Shown in pieces: positions 31,662 through 42,064 of a stretch of DNA of 64,000 nucleotides. The DNA comes from Liopterus haemorrhoidalis (Eukaryota; Arthropoda; Insecta; Coleoptera; Dytiscidae). Each line of letters starts with the position of its first letter. Positions within the stretch are counted from its first letter, which is position 1. The notes under the pieces were generated by a model that was not told the origin of the DNA, searched no databases, and saw only the letters and a list, made by a program, of their open reading frames with translations. The stretch lies in NCBI GenBank assembly GCA_963971575.1, contig OZ020611.1, forward strand, positions 227,656,260 to 227,720,259. Direction: 5' to 3'. The position numbers and the translations under genes are program-made.

Positions 31662-32468
31662 TTTTTAGGGTTTTGTAGGTATGAACAAAAACATTTATAC
31701 CGTCATTTTGTCGTCTGTTTGTCTGTCTGTCTGTTCGGTAAAAATTGTAGCCAAACGGCTAACCTAGAGAATTTGGCATTTTTTTGGAAATTTGGCATGC
31801 TTATACAACTCTTTGACCCGCACATAGGAAAAATACTAAAACATCTAAAAAACATATCCCCCTAAAAATATAAACAAATAGGTGCTCATCGAAAAAAAAA
31901 AAAAAAAAATCTGAATAGGGTATCAAATGAAAGCCCTTACTACGTGGATTAACGATCAAAATTTTTATTTGCAAAATAAATTATTTAGACACGATTTTTG
32001 CCAAAATTGTGCAAAAAAAATTTTGTCCCACACCCTGTAGCCCAGATGGTTTAAACTAAAAATCTGAAAAAAAACTAGGTCATGTACATTGGTGTGAACC
32101 GGAATAGTACAACAGGAATTTTTGATCAGATTATGTTTTTGGAAAATAACGCATTTTTTGTGTTTTTAACTAAAATACATATGTTAAATATTTAATTCGC
32201 TATGCTGTCTTACATAGCGAATTAAAGATAGATAAGTAAGCGCTCATAGCGTAGTGCGTTTCGTCGTTTCTTTGTAATTCGCAAACTAGAGTTCGATTCC
32301 TGTCAATTTTAATTTTTCTGTTTTTTTTTTGCATTTTTATTTTGTTTAAATTATTTTGTCAAAATTCTAGTTATATTTTGGTAAATGTTGCATTTAATTT
32401 TTAAAAGCGTAAATTTAATAACCAGTGGGAAGTGTTGAAATTATAATTTAATTCTATGTTTGAATATT
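31662..32468 (+). mobile_element. A-family copy A4, 3'-truncated
   Basis: Starts CTTTTTAGGGTTTTGTAGGT and runs through all family blocks to TTAATAACCAGTGGGAAGTG and ATTCTATGTTTGA, where it switches abruptly at about 32468 into an oppositely oriented A-family fragment. The tRNA-like module is at 32240-32306. Confidence 0.8.
32240..32306 (+). repeat. tRNA-like module inside A4
   Basis: CGCTCATAGCGTAGTGCGTT, then TTTGTAATTCGCAAACTAGA and GTTCGATTCCTG. It belongs to the same module type as those in A10 and A11 (shared GCAAACTAGAGTTCGA). Confidence 0.55.
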
Positions 32469-32745
32469 TTTCTGATCAAAAATTCCTGTTGAACTATTTT
32501 GTTTCCCATCAATGTTTATTACGCATATTTTTTAAAGATTTTTAGATCAATCCCTTTGGGAGATAGATTAGAGTGGGGGACAAAAGTCTTTTGACACATT
32601 TTTAGCAAAAATCCAATAAAAAAATTGATTTGTCAAAAATAAAAATTTGTATGTTGGTCCACGTACTGAGAGGTTTCATTTGGTATGCCTCTCAAAATTT
32701 TTAAAAAATATTTATTTTTCTAGTGTATACATATTTGTTTATAGG
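32468..32745 (-). repeat. A-family fragment A5, inverted relative to A4
   Basis: In reverse it contains TCAACAGGAATTTTTGATCA at one end and the ATATGTATACACTAGAAA segment at the other, with CCCACTCTAATCTATCTCCC in between. Both family ends are missing. Confidence 0.65.
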
Positions 32746-32754
32746 AAGAAATAA

Positions 32755-32960
32755 AAATTCTTGAATACTCGTCAAAAGTTTATTAATAAAATATCAAGAG
32801 ACGTTTCGACTGGTAAATCCAGTCATCCTCAATCTAGAGTACGTTGTCAATATTTTACAAAAGTATATTCTTATAAAAAAATATACGTAAATGCAAAATC
32901 CATCCCAAACACATTCAGAGTAGACATGGCATCACTGCCATGTCTTTTTACCTGTACAGG
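32755..32960 (-). repeat. Penelope-like element end with a hammerhead-like motif
   Basis: The minus strand reads TTGAGGATGACTGGATTTAC, then CAGTCGAAACGTC and AATAAACTTTTGACGAG. A 'gatgactgg...ccagtcgaaacg' block near the 3' end is typical of Penelope-like retroelements, which are known to carry hammerhead ribozymes. GACTGG and CCAGTC can form stem II, with TGAGGA before and GAAAC after. The fit is imperfect: an extra U lies before stem II and the first core C is U. A second hairpin, AGACATGGCA with TGCCATGTCT and then TTTTT, lies at 32932-32958 on the plus strand. No Penelope protein is present. Confidence 0.4.
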
Positions 32961-33069
32961 CGAGATGCGCACAGGTAAACGCAACCGCTCCCAGGTGCCA
33001 GACGTACCGCATCCCTACCTAACTTCAATAAGAAAGGGAATATCGAAAAACCAGCCGACCTAAAATAAA

Positions 33070-34090
33070 CTTTTTTGTGACGTTGCTAGCTCTTAGACTA
33101 TTAGTTTAATATCAGATTTTGATTGCTTTAAGATAAATAAACATTTAGAAATATTTAACTGTACTTTTTATTAGGTTGTCCCGCTTTTTGCGCCTTAATC
33201 CCGATTTTTTCAAATTAATTTTGGAAAAATCCCGATTTGGTAAAATAATAATCTGGCAACCCTGATACCTACACACAAACGAACTAATTTATATATTAGT
33301 ATAGATTTTACTTTGGTAATCACTCATTTATCGCAGGAAACATTATAATTTTATTTATTTTTTACTTAAGTATGTACTCTTTTGTGGTTTATTAATGTCT
33401 TTTAATTTTAATATCCTATTGTAAACTGAAAGGAAAGCCGTTTAAGATTTTAATATGCATCTAAAATATTATTAAAATACTGTAAATAAACTTCAGTATA
33501 TCCGTTAAAATCCAATTAGTTTCCAACTAAAATCTGCTGTATATTTTCAACAGAAAATTAAGTTTTAATTAATGCACAGAATGTGAAGATGTAACTCGAA
33601 ACCAAGTGAATGATTCACAGTCTAACCACCTCACAGCTTCGGTCATCAGCAAATGTAGATAGCTGATGGAAATTTCTTTTGATCTAGTGACATTTTGTAT
33701 TTATACTGAAATTAACTTTGCGAATCTCCAGTTTACACGAGAATTTCTCCCTCTCTCTTTTTCTCTGTCTCTCTTTAAGTTAATGGCGATTAAATATTTG
33801 CTCTTTGAGAGAAAAATTTATATCTTGAAACGAATATAAAAAGAAAAATGTAGTAAGCTTATAAAAATATTGATTTATGTCTGATATTTCCAGGTATTTA
33901 TTCAATTTATTAAATTAGTTTAATAATTTAATAATGTAAAATAAATCTTTGATTATTTATTGAGATTTTTTTGCTTTACAGTGTTGTAATAAGGTGATTT
34001 TGTTTTATGTTGGACACAATAATATTAAGTGCAGACAGTAGGGGCTCTAGAACTAAAGAACTGGAGGGTTAATCAAAGTTTAAATAAAAA
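33070..34090. other. No gene recognised
   Basis: AT-rich, with a (CT)n-rich patch at 33745-33775 on the plus strand. No coding frame worth naming. Confidence 0.45.
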
Positions 34091-34097
34091 AAAAAAA

Positions 34098-34505
34098 TTA
34101 TGTGAAGTGTGAATTTACACCTATTTAGAGTTTTGAAGGTATTTAATAAATGTAAGAAGCCAACAAATTGTTGGATGTCTAAGACAATATTTTTTCTATA
34201 TCAGAATAAACAGTTTTTTAGTAATTTTAAAATTTTTATTTGGTAAATATTACGAGTTTCCTTTTATTTATTTTTTAAACTGAATTTAAATACTTTGCGA
34301 AAATTTCTTTACAATAAAATAAATTACAGTGATTTTTTCAAAAATTCCTGTTGAACATTCCGGTTCCCATCATTGTACATTATTGAGTTTCTTTTTCCTC
34401 AGATTTTTAGATCAACCCCTCTGGGAAATAGGATGGGGTACAAAACTTTTATGACATTTTTTTTTTTGTGAAAGTTCCATAAAACATAACTTTTCAAAAA
34501 TAAAA
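34098..34505 (-). repeat. A-prime copy, inverted and internally deleted
   Basis: In reverse it holds the end block TGTGAAGTGTGAATTTACAC, AATACCTTCAAAAC-like subterminal sequence, GGCTTCTTACATTTATT and, after a gap, CCGGAATGTTCAACAGGAAT and CCTATTTCCCAGAGGGG. It is followed immediately by A6 in the opposite orientation, so the 5' ends face each other. Confidence 0.6.
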
Positions 34506-34511
34506 ATTTTC

Positions 34512-35571
34512 TTTTTAGGGTTTTGTAGGTATGACCAAAAAACCCTTATACCGTCATTTTGTCGTCTGTGTGTCTGTCTGTTCGGTAAAAATTGTAGCCA
34601 AACGGCTAAACCTAGAGAGTTGAAATTTGGCATGCTTATACAACTCTTTGACCCGCACATAGGAAAAATACTATAACATCTAAAAAACATATCCCCTAAA
34701 ATTATAAACAAATATGTGTTCATCGAAAAAAAAATTTTTTTTTTTTTTATAATTCTGAATAGGGTATCAAATGAAAGCCTTTGGTACGTGGATTAACGAT
34801 CAAATTTTTATTTTTCCAAAATAAATTATTTTGAAGCGATTTTTGCCAAAATCGTGCAAAAAAAATGTTGTCTCCTGTAAATGGGTTAAACTAAAAATCT
34901 GAAAAAATTCTAAGTAATGTACATTGGTTGGTGTGAACCGGAATAGCACAACAGGAATGTTTGATCAGATTACGTTTTTGGAAAATAACGCATTTTTTGT
35001 GATTTTTTGCTAATAATGTACACAAGTTATAGCTTTGTAACACGCTACAACGGAACGTGTATGCTGGTGTAGTGGTTTTGGCGCTGGCGTTTCACCCAAG
35101 TAACTCGATCCGAAAGGGATCGAACCCTGTGAGAAGAAACAATATTATTTTTTGTATTTTTTTTTTTTTAATTTTTATATTTTTAAATAATTTTTTCAAA
35201 ATTCTAGTTATATTTTGGCAAATGTTGCATTTAATTTTTAAAAGCGTAAATTTAATAACCAGTGGAAATTGTTTAAATTATAATTTAATTCTGTTTCAAT
35301 GTACACGAAATCAGAGGGGCGGTACTTATAACAATCAATGGAAGCCATAGGCGCAATTTTTACAATTCTTAATGAACCTTGCTATATAAAAAAAAAAAAT
35401 ACTGCACATATTTGGAAACCTAAATAATGGTATTAGGCGTTCGAATTAAAATTAACAAAAAAAATATTTTAATATAAAATTTGTTTTGGCATCCCAAATA
35501 ATCATCATTCACTTACTAAATACCTGCAAAACTCTGAAATGTGTGAAACTTCACACTTCACATCAATTTTT
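34512..35571 (+). mobile_element. A-family copy A6, full length
   Basis: Starts CTTTTTAGGGTTTTGTAGGT, two to three GTCT/GTGT units, GTAGCCAAACGGCTAAACC, ATTAACGATCAAA, then the module at 35060-35140, AAGCGTAAATTTAATAACCA, the GAAGCCATAGGCGCAATTTT block and the end hairpin TGTGAAACTTCACACTTCAC. Confidence 0.85.
35060..35140 (+). repeat. tRNA-like module inside A6 (Val/Asp-like)
   Basis: TATGCTGGTGTAGTGGTTTT (A-box), GCGCTGGCGTTTCACCC as an anticodon-arm-like segment, and GGGATCGAACCCTG (B-box). The module has an extra GATCCGAAAGGGATC palindrome overlapping the B-box. It is a different tRNA type from A2, A3 and A4. Confidence 0.6.
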
Positions 35572-35574
35572 TAC

Positions 35575-35848
35575 TCACGCATTAAGATCTTTCATTAGAT
35601 ATCGTTCCCAAAATTTGAAAAAAAATATTTATTTTTTTATTAAATATATACATATTTGTTTTTATTTATGCCGCGATGTGTTTTTTGAACTCTGCATTTT
35701 TCTTCGTTATGGGACAAACAGTTGTATAAGCATGCCAAAGTTCAACTTTTTATGTTCAGCCGTTACTATTTCTACAGTACAAAGAGATACATTAGTGATG
35801 TTATAAGGATTTTTTGGTGGTAATACCTGCAAAACCTTAAAAATACAT
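35575..35848 (-). repeat. A-prime fragment, 5' half
   Basis: In reverse it starts TATTTTTAAGGTTTTGCAGG, then AATCCTTATAACATCACT, the GTAACGGCTGAACAT segment and GTTGTATAAG/TGCATGCC-like family blocks, ending near ATCTAATGAAAGATCTTAAT. It directly follows the 3' end of A6. Confidence 0.65.
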
Positions 35849-37615
35849 AGTTGTGTTAAAACCAAGGATGGGGAGTCGGCAGAAAAATAATTTACTCCCG
35901 ACTCCCGACCCGACTTTTGGGAATTCGGATTCAGTATTTTTGAGAAACAACTCTTGACTCATTTCAATCTTAAATCGTACTTACATTAAATATTTTAGGT
36001 TAATTCATTTTCATTATATCTTGAGTTTTTGTTTTATTCTTAATTTTTGATTATATTAGTTTTAAAAAATGTTAATTTTATTTTAAATACTTTATTTTGC
36101 ATAATGTCACATTTTCTTTTTGACATTTAGATTTGGCTGCTAACATCAAGCACAAATTTGAAATAACCATGGAGGTAACTACAACTTAAAGCATACAGAA
36201 AAAGATACAAAGGGATATGGGCAACAATAAAAATCTTTACTGCCTCATCGTATTTATCTGTTAATACGAGGAGGATTAATCAAATTATAAACTGGAGAAC
36301 ATGGAAAATCGGTTAAACCCAGTATTGAATATTTACAATTTCGTTTTCGTTCTTGAATAAGAAAACAAAAGGTTGTTTATTTTTCCGTTCTTTAAAAAGT
36401 TCTAATAATATCGCTATTTTGCTTTCGTTGATGGTGTGTTATCATCCATGCCCGGGTAACTCCTATTCGCGACTATAATTACCGAAACGGCGCCACTATC
36501 GCCTTGTGAACTTTTGACACGAAAAAGGATAGTCATCTGTCAACGTATGTAAACAGTATTGGTTTATAATCAATTTTTGGTCTAATTTACGTTTTCTTGC
36601 TGTATACAGTATATTTAAATTATAACCGAGTATTAAAAAAGTGTATAAATATATGTAAATCCATTTTATGATAAAATTTGCTGCTTGTAAATGAATATTT
36701 TCAGAGGTTATATATTGTATGTTGGTGCCGGCTTATACTCACAGAGAAAATAAAATGTTATACTTTGAACTTAAAACATTTATTTGAATACTTAATATCT
36801 ACACATATCTCAAGAAATTTTATAGAAAGAGAACTTGTAATTTATTCTACACAAGAAAACTGTCAAATATTTGCAAACTAACACAGTTATGGAACACTCC
36901 CATGAAATAACAAGGGGTTTTAATTATATTAACAATAATTTACACAACATTAAACGATTTTCTTGCACATGTGAGACAGGGAAAATGAAAAATTCAACGT
37001 TAAAAACTTGTTTAAAATCATCTCAACAGTATAAATTCCCTTCAATAGAAACAAAATTTTAGAATCACTAATAATCTTTCAATCTAATATTCGAAGATGT
37101 TCTTCCTGTGATTGACTACCATACACACAACAAGGAGTATTTAATCTTTTTTTCTTAAATCTATCACTTTATTCGCTGTAAAAATGGAGTGAGAATGAAC
37201 AGAAACAATAAAACACATGGTGAATTATACGTAAACAATGACAGTAACCTTTTTCGAAGTGTTCGCTTTTTTGCCGCTAGAGGGATACGCGTTAATTTGA
37301 GTCACCAATAGCCCGTTTGAACATACGGTTTTAGTTTGTGATTCGTTCACATGGCGCTGCCGTAGTGACTTGGTCGCTGGCTTGGTCGGATGGGGAAGAA
37401 CACGTTATTACCGACTGCAACATCGTACGCCTACCGCCATTACAGAATTTTAGAGTTCAAAATAATGTGAAAATATTAGTCTACTATTTGTGTATTCGTG
37501 GAATTTAATTAATAATAATTAACTTTATTGAAAATACAAATTTTAAAGATAAATATACGATCTTTATATTTATTATTATTTACAAATCGACGTGTTCGTT
37601 TTCTAATTACCCAAT

Positions 37616-37780
37616 ATGGAGCCTATTGTACCATTTCCAAGGAATATTAAAAAATATTGTGTTCCGGGATGTCATGATATTACATCAACTAGACATCGTT
37701 CTCCTTTATTTGAAGCCGATGTTTTTAACGTGTGGGTGAATCGCATCAGGCATCCAAAATTTGAATGGTATATTCAAAAA
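37616..37780 (+). CDS. THAP-type zinc-finger exon
   Basis: A 55-codon open segment begins at ATG 37616 (context CCAATATGG) and stops exactly at a consensus-like splice donor AAAAAGTAAGC (GT at 37781), phase 0. Reading through the donor gives a stop after ten codons. The protein has KKYCVPGCHD (Cys15, Cys19), STRHRSPLFE and FNVWVNRIRH (Trp40). The THAP domain is a C2CH zinc-coordinating DNA-binding fold: CxVPGC, then HRFP, a conserved Trp, and later CxxH. The last two ligands would be in a next exon, which I could not identify. The HRFP core is HRSP here. THAP domains occur in host transcription factors and in P-element transposases; either origin is possible. Confidence 0.55.
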
Positions 37781-37951
37781 GTAAGCAAAATATATACAAG
37801 AAAAGTGATTTAAAATAAAGGTTCTTTACTGTTTAATATACTTTTTAATAAGATGAATATTGGGCGCAACCTATATATAAATTTATTGAAGTATCTTAAT
37901 TATCATAACCACTCATCAACAGTTTATTTAATTGTGTATTATTATGTGTAT

Positions 37952-37952
<1 letters not shown>

Positions 37953-37982
<30 letters not shown>
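37953..37982. repeat. (TA)n microsatellite
   Basis: About 15 TA dinucleotides in a row within the intron-like sequence downstream of the THAP exon. Confidence 0.9.
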
Positions 37983-37984
<2 letters not shown>

Positions 37985-38561
37985 ACAAGAGCCGTACGAA
38001 GTACCCGTACATCAGGTAATTTTAATGATTATAGTATTTTTTTCTTTATAGTCTAATTTTTCTAAAATGACATATTTTAGATAATATATGTAAAAATATA
38101 TAAATATAGACTTAATATTTTAATTGTTTGTATTTTTGTTTATTTTATTTTGTATAACATATTTATACTACATTGATGTTAACAATCTTAAAAATGTATT
38201 TGAATTCTTCAATGTTATTTTAATAGAATTTGGAAAGCATTTAAGAATTAAATACATTTTTAAGATGGATAATATCAATTGTTAATTTAATTTAAAATTA
38301 AAAAATAAAAGAAAATAGTGTAAATATTTAAATTTGCCACCCAAATTTTTTAATTTGCGGATCCCTCACATGGCGCTTTTACTGCTGCGCCTGATCTCCG
38401 TTATCAGGTTTACTGAACGAACTCTTTGACAATTATTAGTAAGCGAGTTCCTCATCTAAAAAGAACTTTTTTCTATGTTATCATCCTTGATAAAAATTAA
38501 ATCAAAGAGTCGGGCTTCGATAGTTTTACGACTTCCGACTCCTCTAAAAAGATTTCACACC

Positions 38562-39186
38562 TTTTTTGATTTCGATTGAAGTTGATTCACATCAGCCATG
38601 TGTTTATTAGGATGTGCAGGCGCAAATAGTTTTTGATGCAGTGCGTCAAAAATTCGAACTAACTCTACAATTTTGTGGTTGAATTCGGTTGTAATGTTAA
38701 CAGTGCTCTTCGAAGTTTTGCTTTTCGCAGTCAATAATATTCACATATCAGTTAAAAATTAAACAACTGTCAATTTAAATACTGTTTTAAAATTGATATA
38801 GGTATCAACCGTTTTGTGAAATAGTGGACTCACTAACAAAAAATTGGTAAAAGCATTCCCTCATTAAAACAAGAACATCAAAAATCTTTCACTAAATTTT
38901 ATCATACCTTGTGTCGATTAATTTAAAATGTCATTTCAAAACTAAACACCACTGTCCCTAATTGAAAGCGGAAACTGTATTTCAATTGCTCGATCCAACG
39001 TGTGACTTTCTAGTGTCAACTTGGACACGTCGTTCGCCCACTGAATATTTGCATATCGTATAAATGTTAAGTTTGTAGGTCCTCCGAGAGATCCACGTGG
39101 CGCCATCTTGAATAACACAACCTCTAACGGGGTTCCGAGTTTGTTTGTTTTACTGGAATGATGAAATTTCAAATAATTATTAGATT
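38562..39186. other. No gene recognised
   Basis: On the minus strand at about 39120-39090 the phrase CAAGATGGCGCCACGTGG resembles a YY1-type promoter/start motif and begins a 76-codon frame (38942-39172), but the protein has no recognisable domain. Confidence 0.35.
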
Positions 39187-39188
39187 AA

Positions 39189-40965
39189 CTAGCTGAGTAC
39201 CCGTGCTTCGCTACGGTATATTGACGGTCTGCCATCATCGTGCAATTATTATAAGTCATGGTTCTCTATAGATCACATTGCTTAATATCTCCTCATGTGT
39301 AGATTCACCCCGTTAAAGGCTCATTAGTGTAAAATTTTCAGTTCGTTACGAAACATGTTACTGAATTTCATATCTCTATGTCAAGGGACGTTCTTTCGAA
39401 TAAAAAATACCAATTTACCCCTTTAGGGATGAAATTTAAAAAACTTTCAAAACTCTTTCTAAATATTTTAAATAGAAAATTATGTAGCAAAATGGAATGT
39501 TGTAACTCAGGAAATAAAAAGGTTTCTATAATTCACTCCAAATGTAGATTCACCGCTTTAGGGGTTGAATACGGCAAAATCCTGAATTACTGTTTCAAAA
39601 ATTTGTTTGGGTAACCTTTGTAATCAAAAACCAAGTCAATATCTCATTGGTCCTAAGGTATATTGAGGAATCCTTCAAATCACATTTCACCTCTTTAGAG
39701 CTCGAATTTCGAAAAATCTCTACTTTGTGAGTGCTTACATCACGGAAGGAATATACTTCCCGAATTTCATGTCTCTATATCCACGGGAACTTCTATCGAA
39801 TAAAAATACCCATTTACCCATTTAGAGGTGAAATTTAAAAAAACTGTCAAAACTATTTCGATATCTTTGAAAAAGATACCGGTGTGCCAAAAAGGAATGT
39901 TCACTCTGTGTTTGTTCAACTCAATAAACACAGAAAATACGACGGGTTGTATAATTCACCCCGATTATAGATTTACCCCTTTAGGGGTTGATTAGGAAAG
40001 AATCCTGAAATTAATTTTTCGGCATTTGTATAGGTTATCTTTATAAGCAAAAGCCAAGTCGATATCTTATTGGTCCTAAGAGGTATTGAGGAATTCTTGC
40101 AATCACATTTCACCCCTTTTCACTCCTTAGGGGTTGAATTTCGAAAAATCTCGTCAATGGGTGCCTACCTCATGGAGGGAATATACTTTGCGAATATTAT
40201 GTATCTATGTCCAAGGGATGTTCTATCAAATTAAAAATACCCAGTTACCCCTTTAGGGGTGAAATTTTGAAAAATCATTTATAAGGATAATCTTTATAAG
40301 CAAAAACCAAGGCGATATATTATTGACCTAAAAGAAATTGAGGAATCCGTGTAAACACATTTCACCCCTTGTCACCCCTGAGAGGTCGAATTTCGAAAAA
40401 TCATTTCTTAGGGGGTTCTTAAGTCATATAAGGGATATACTCCCCGAATTTTATGTTTCTTTGTCTAGACGAAATTCTATCGAATAAAAAATACCAATTT
40501 ACCCCTTTAGGGGTGAAAATTAAAAAAACGGTCAAAACACTTTCTACATATTTTAAAAAGGCACCTATATGCCAAAAAGGAATTTTATAACACAATAAAT
40601 ACAGAAGTTACGAAGGGTTCTATAATTCACCCTGATTGTAGATTCACCCCTTTAGGGGTCGATTAGAACAAAATCCTGAAATAAGTTTTTTAATATTTAC
40701 ATGAGTAATCATTGTGAGCAAAAACCAAGTCGATATCTTATTGAACCTAAGAGATATTAAGGAAACCGTGAAGCCACATTTTACCCCTTTTAACCCCCTT
40801 TTCACGCACTTAGAGGATGAGTTTCGAAAAATCCGTTCTTAGTGGGTGCTTACGTCATGGAGGGAATATACTCGCCGAATTTCATGATTGTAGGTTCAGT
40901 GGTTTGGGCTGGGCGTTGATTATGAGTAGGTAGCTTAGTTACGATTTTATATATATATAGATTAG
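39189..40965 (+). repeat. C-family array, ~420-bp tandem units
   Basis: Begins ACTAGCTGAGTACCCGTGCT and TCGCTACGG. The marker CCAAGTCGATATCTTATTG (with variants) recurs at about 39631, 40049, 40302 and 40722, and CCCCTTTAGGGGTGAAA/TTGA phrases recur in the same register. Spacing is about 418, 253 and 420 bases, so the third unit has lost roughly 165 bp. It ends GGGCTGGGCGTTGATTATGA and TTTTATATATATATAGATTA. A single unit stands alone at 26655-26888. The class is unknown to me; it is non-coding. Confidence 0.8.
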
Positions 40966-40966
40966 A

Positions 40967-41565
40967 TTTACTGCTATATTAGTTTAATTATGTGGATTAG
41001 TAAGTTTTTGTGTTTTGGAATCTGGTAGTTGCTTTCAGGTTTTATAAGTTGGACAGAAATTAATCGCGTAGATTACTGTGATTCACAACTTTTTCTAAAT
41101 GATGCCCCCCTTTTGAGATGTGGAAAAGTCCCACGCCCCCTACCACTTACCAATATCGGCAAGATTATAATCTTTTTTCTGAGCTGTCCTCTTTTTATAT
41201 ACTCCCTCATAAAAATAAATAAATTGGAGAACAAAAATGCATAAGGGTTTGTGATAAAACACTTAAAAATGGAATTTCAGGGGGGGCACCTCTTGCCCTT
41301 TATTGCGAACGCCTATTTCTGTAGGTGTATCCAAACCAGTCTCGTCAATTTTTCAGCTATAAGGTCTTTGACTGACGTCTCTTTGACGTTAGGATTTAGC
41401 TCTGAATTATAAGTTGTTGCAGTTCATATTTATTTCCTCTCATTCTATAATCCAGATACTTCAATTTTCATTCCTTGTTGATGTTAGTCAGTTCTCGAGT
41501 TTATTTATTGAAGCAGCTCGCAGCTAGGCCTAGTCTCCGATAGTACTTTGCTTAAACTGGACAGC
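40967..41565. other. No gene recognised
   Basis: Contains two C/G runs (CCCCCC near 41105; GGGGGG near 41282) near AT-rich sequence that may mark an old element, with no defined ends. Confidence 0.4.
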
Positions 41566-41584
41566 AAAAAAAAAGAGAAAAAAA

Positions 41585-42062
41585 ATGGCGTATAAATATG
41601 GGATGCGAGGTTTTAAAAATGTTGAGACGTAGCTGGAAGTTAATGAGATTGACCCAGGTTATCTTATTTTATCAGAAGAGGAGATTGTGGACAGCGTGAC
41701 AACAGCTGAGATCTCTGAGAAGGAATAAAGAGGAAGAGAAGAAAAGGTCATCTATTTACCACAAATAATACTTAGTGACATGAAAAAAAAAAAAACACTT
41801 AATCTACGTCAATTTCTATTTAAACAGTATGAAAGTTTATTTAATAAATTACTAAATATTTTTAAAATATACCTTCATATTTTGCCCTCCTTGAAAAAAA
41901 TTCTGTGGGTGTCCCTTCGTACTACGATCATATGAAACACCTCCGCGAATTATTAATGAAGGAAATACACTCCCAACAGAATATAGACAAGTATTTTAAA
42001 CCAATTTCTGCAGAAAACGTTTCGAGTGATGCAGAACCAGGTCCCTCGGGCACATCATCATA
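41585..42062 (+). pseudogene. Tigger/pogo-like transposase C-terminal tail
   Basis: Plus frames read EVNEIDPGYLILSEEEIVDS then VTTAEISEKE, and after a ~150-bp AT-rich insertion YDHMKHLRELLMKEIHSQQN, IDKYFKPI and AEPGPSGTSS before stops. The order 'xDPGYxxLxxEEIVxxV ... (K)IxxYFK ... PGPSG' is the post-catalytic tail of insect Tigger-like proteins. No catalytic residues are present. The intervening segment (about 41815-41895) matches the repeat at 8460-8555. Confidence 0.45.
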
Positions 42063-42064
42063 AT

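Larger units (their letters stand above)
36448..38476. other. 2-kb insertion in H1 carrying the THAP exon
   Basis: The 11-mer TGTTATCATCC occurs at both ends (36437-36447 and 38476-38486; the right copy belongs to the flank), and comparison with H2 shows uninterrupted sequence there. So the segment is a true insertion with a target duplication of up to 11 bp. Its ends (ATGCCCGGGTAACTCC left; AACTTTTTTCTA right) are not inverted repeats. It contains a relatively GC-rich stretch (37240-37440), the THAP-coding exon (37616-37780) and a (TA)n run. Its nature, whether retroposed, transposed or a duplicated gene segment, is open. Confidence 0.6.
35863..38560. mobile_element. hAT element H1, split by a 2-kb insertion
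   Basis: The left end CAAGGATGGGGAGTCGG with ACTCCCGACTCCCGACCCGA matches the GACTCC-rich termini of the related copy H2 (44855-45168). The internal block from ATAAAAATCTTTACTGCC through TTCGTTTTCGTTCTTGAA is shared with H2, and so is the segment TCCTTGATAAAAATTAAATC at 38484-38503 that directly continues it. The 2-kb piece 36448-38476 is absent from H2. The right end is truncated at about 38560. No transposase is visible. Confidence 0.7.

Noticed and set aside
32761..33063. 100-codon plus frame with serine-rich segment
   Set aside because: Its sequence is the antisense of a Penelope-type end with the GTCGAAACG block; no protein motif.
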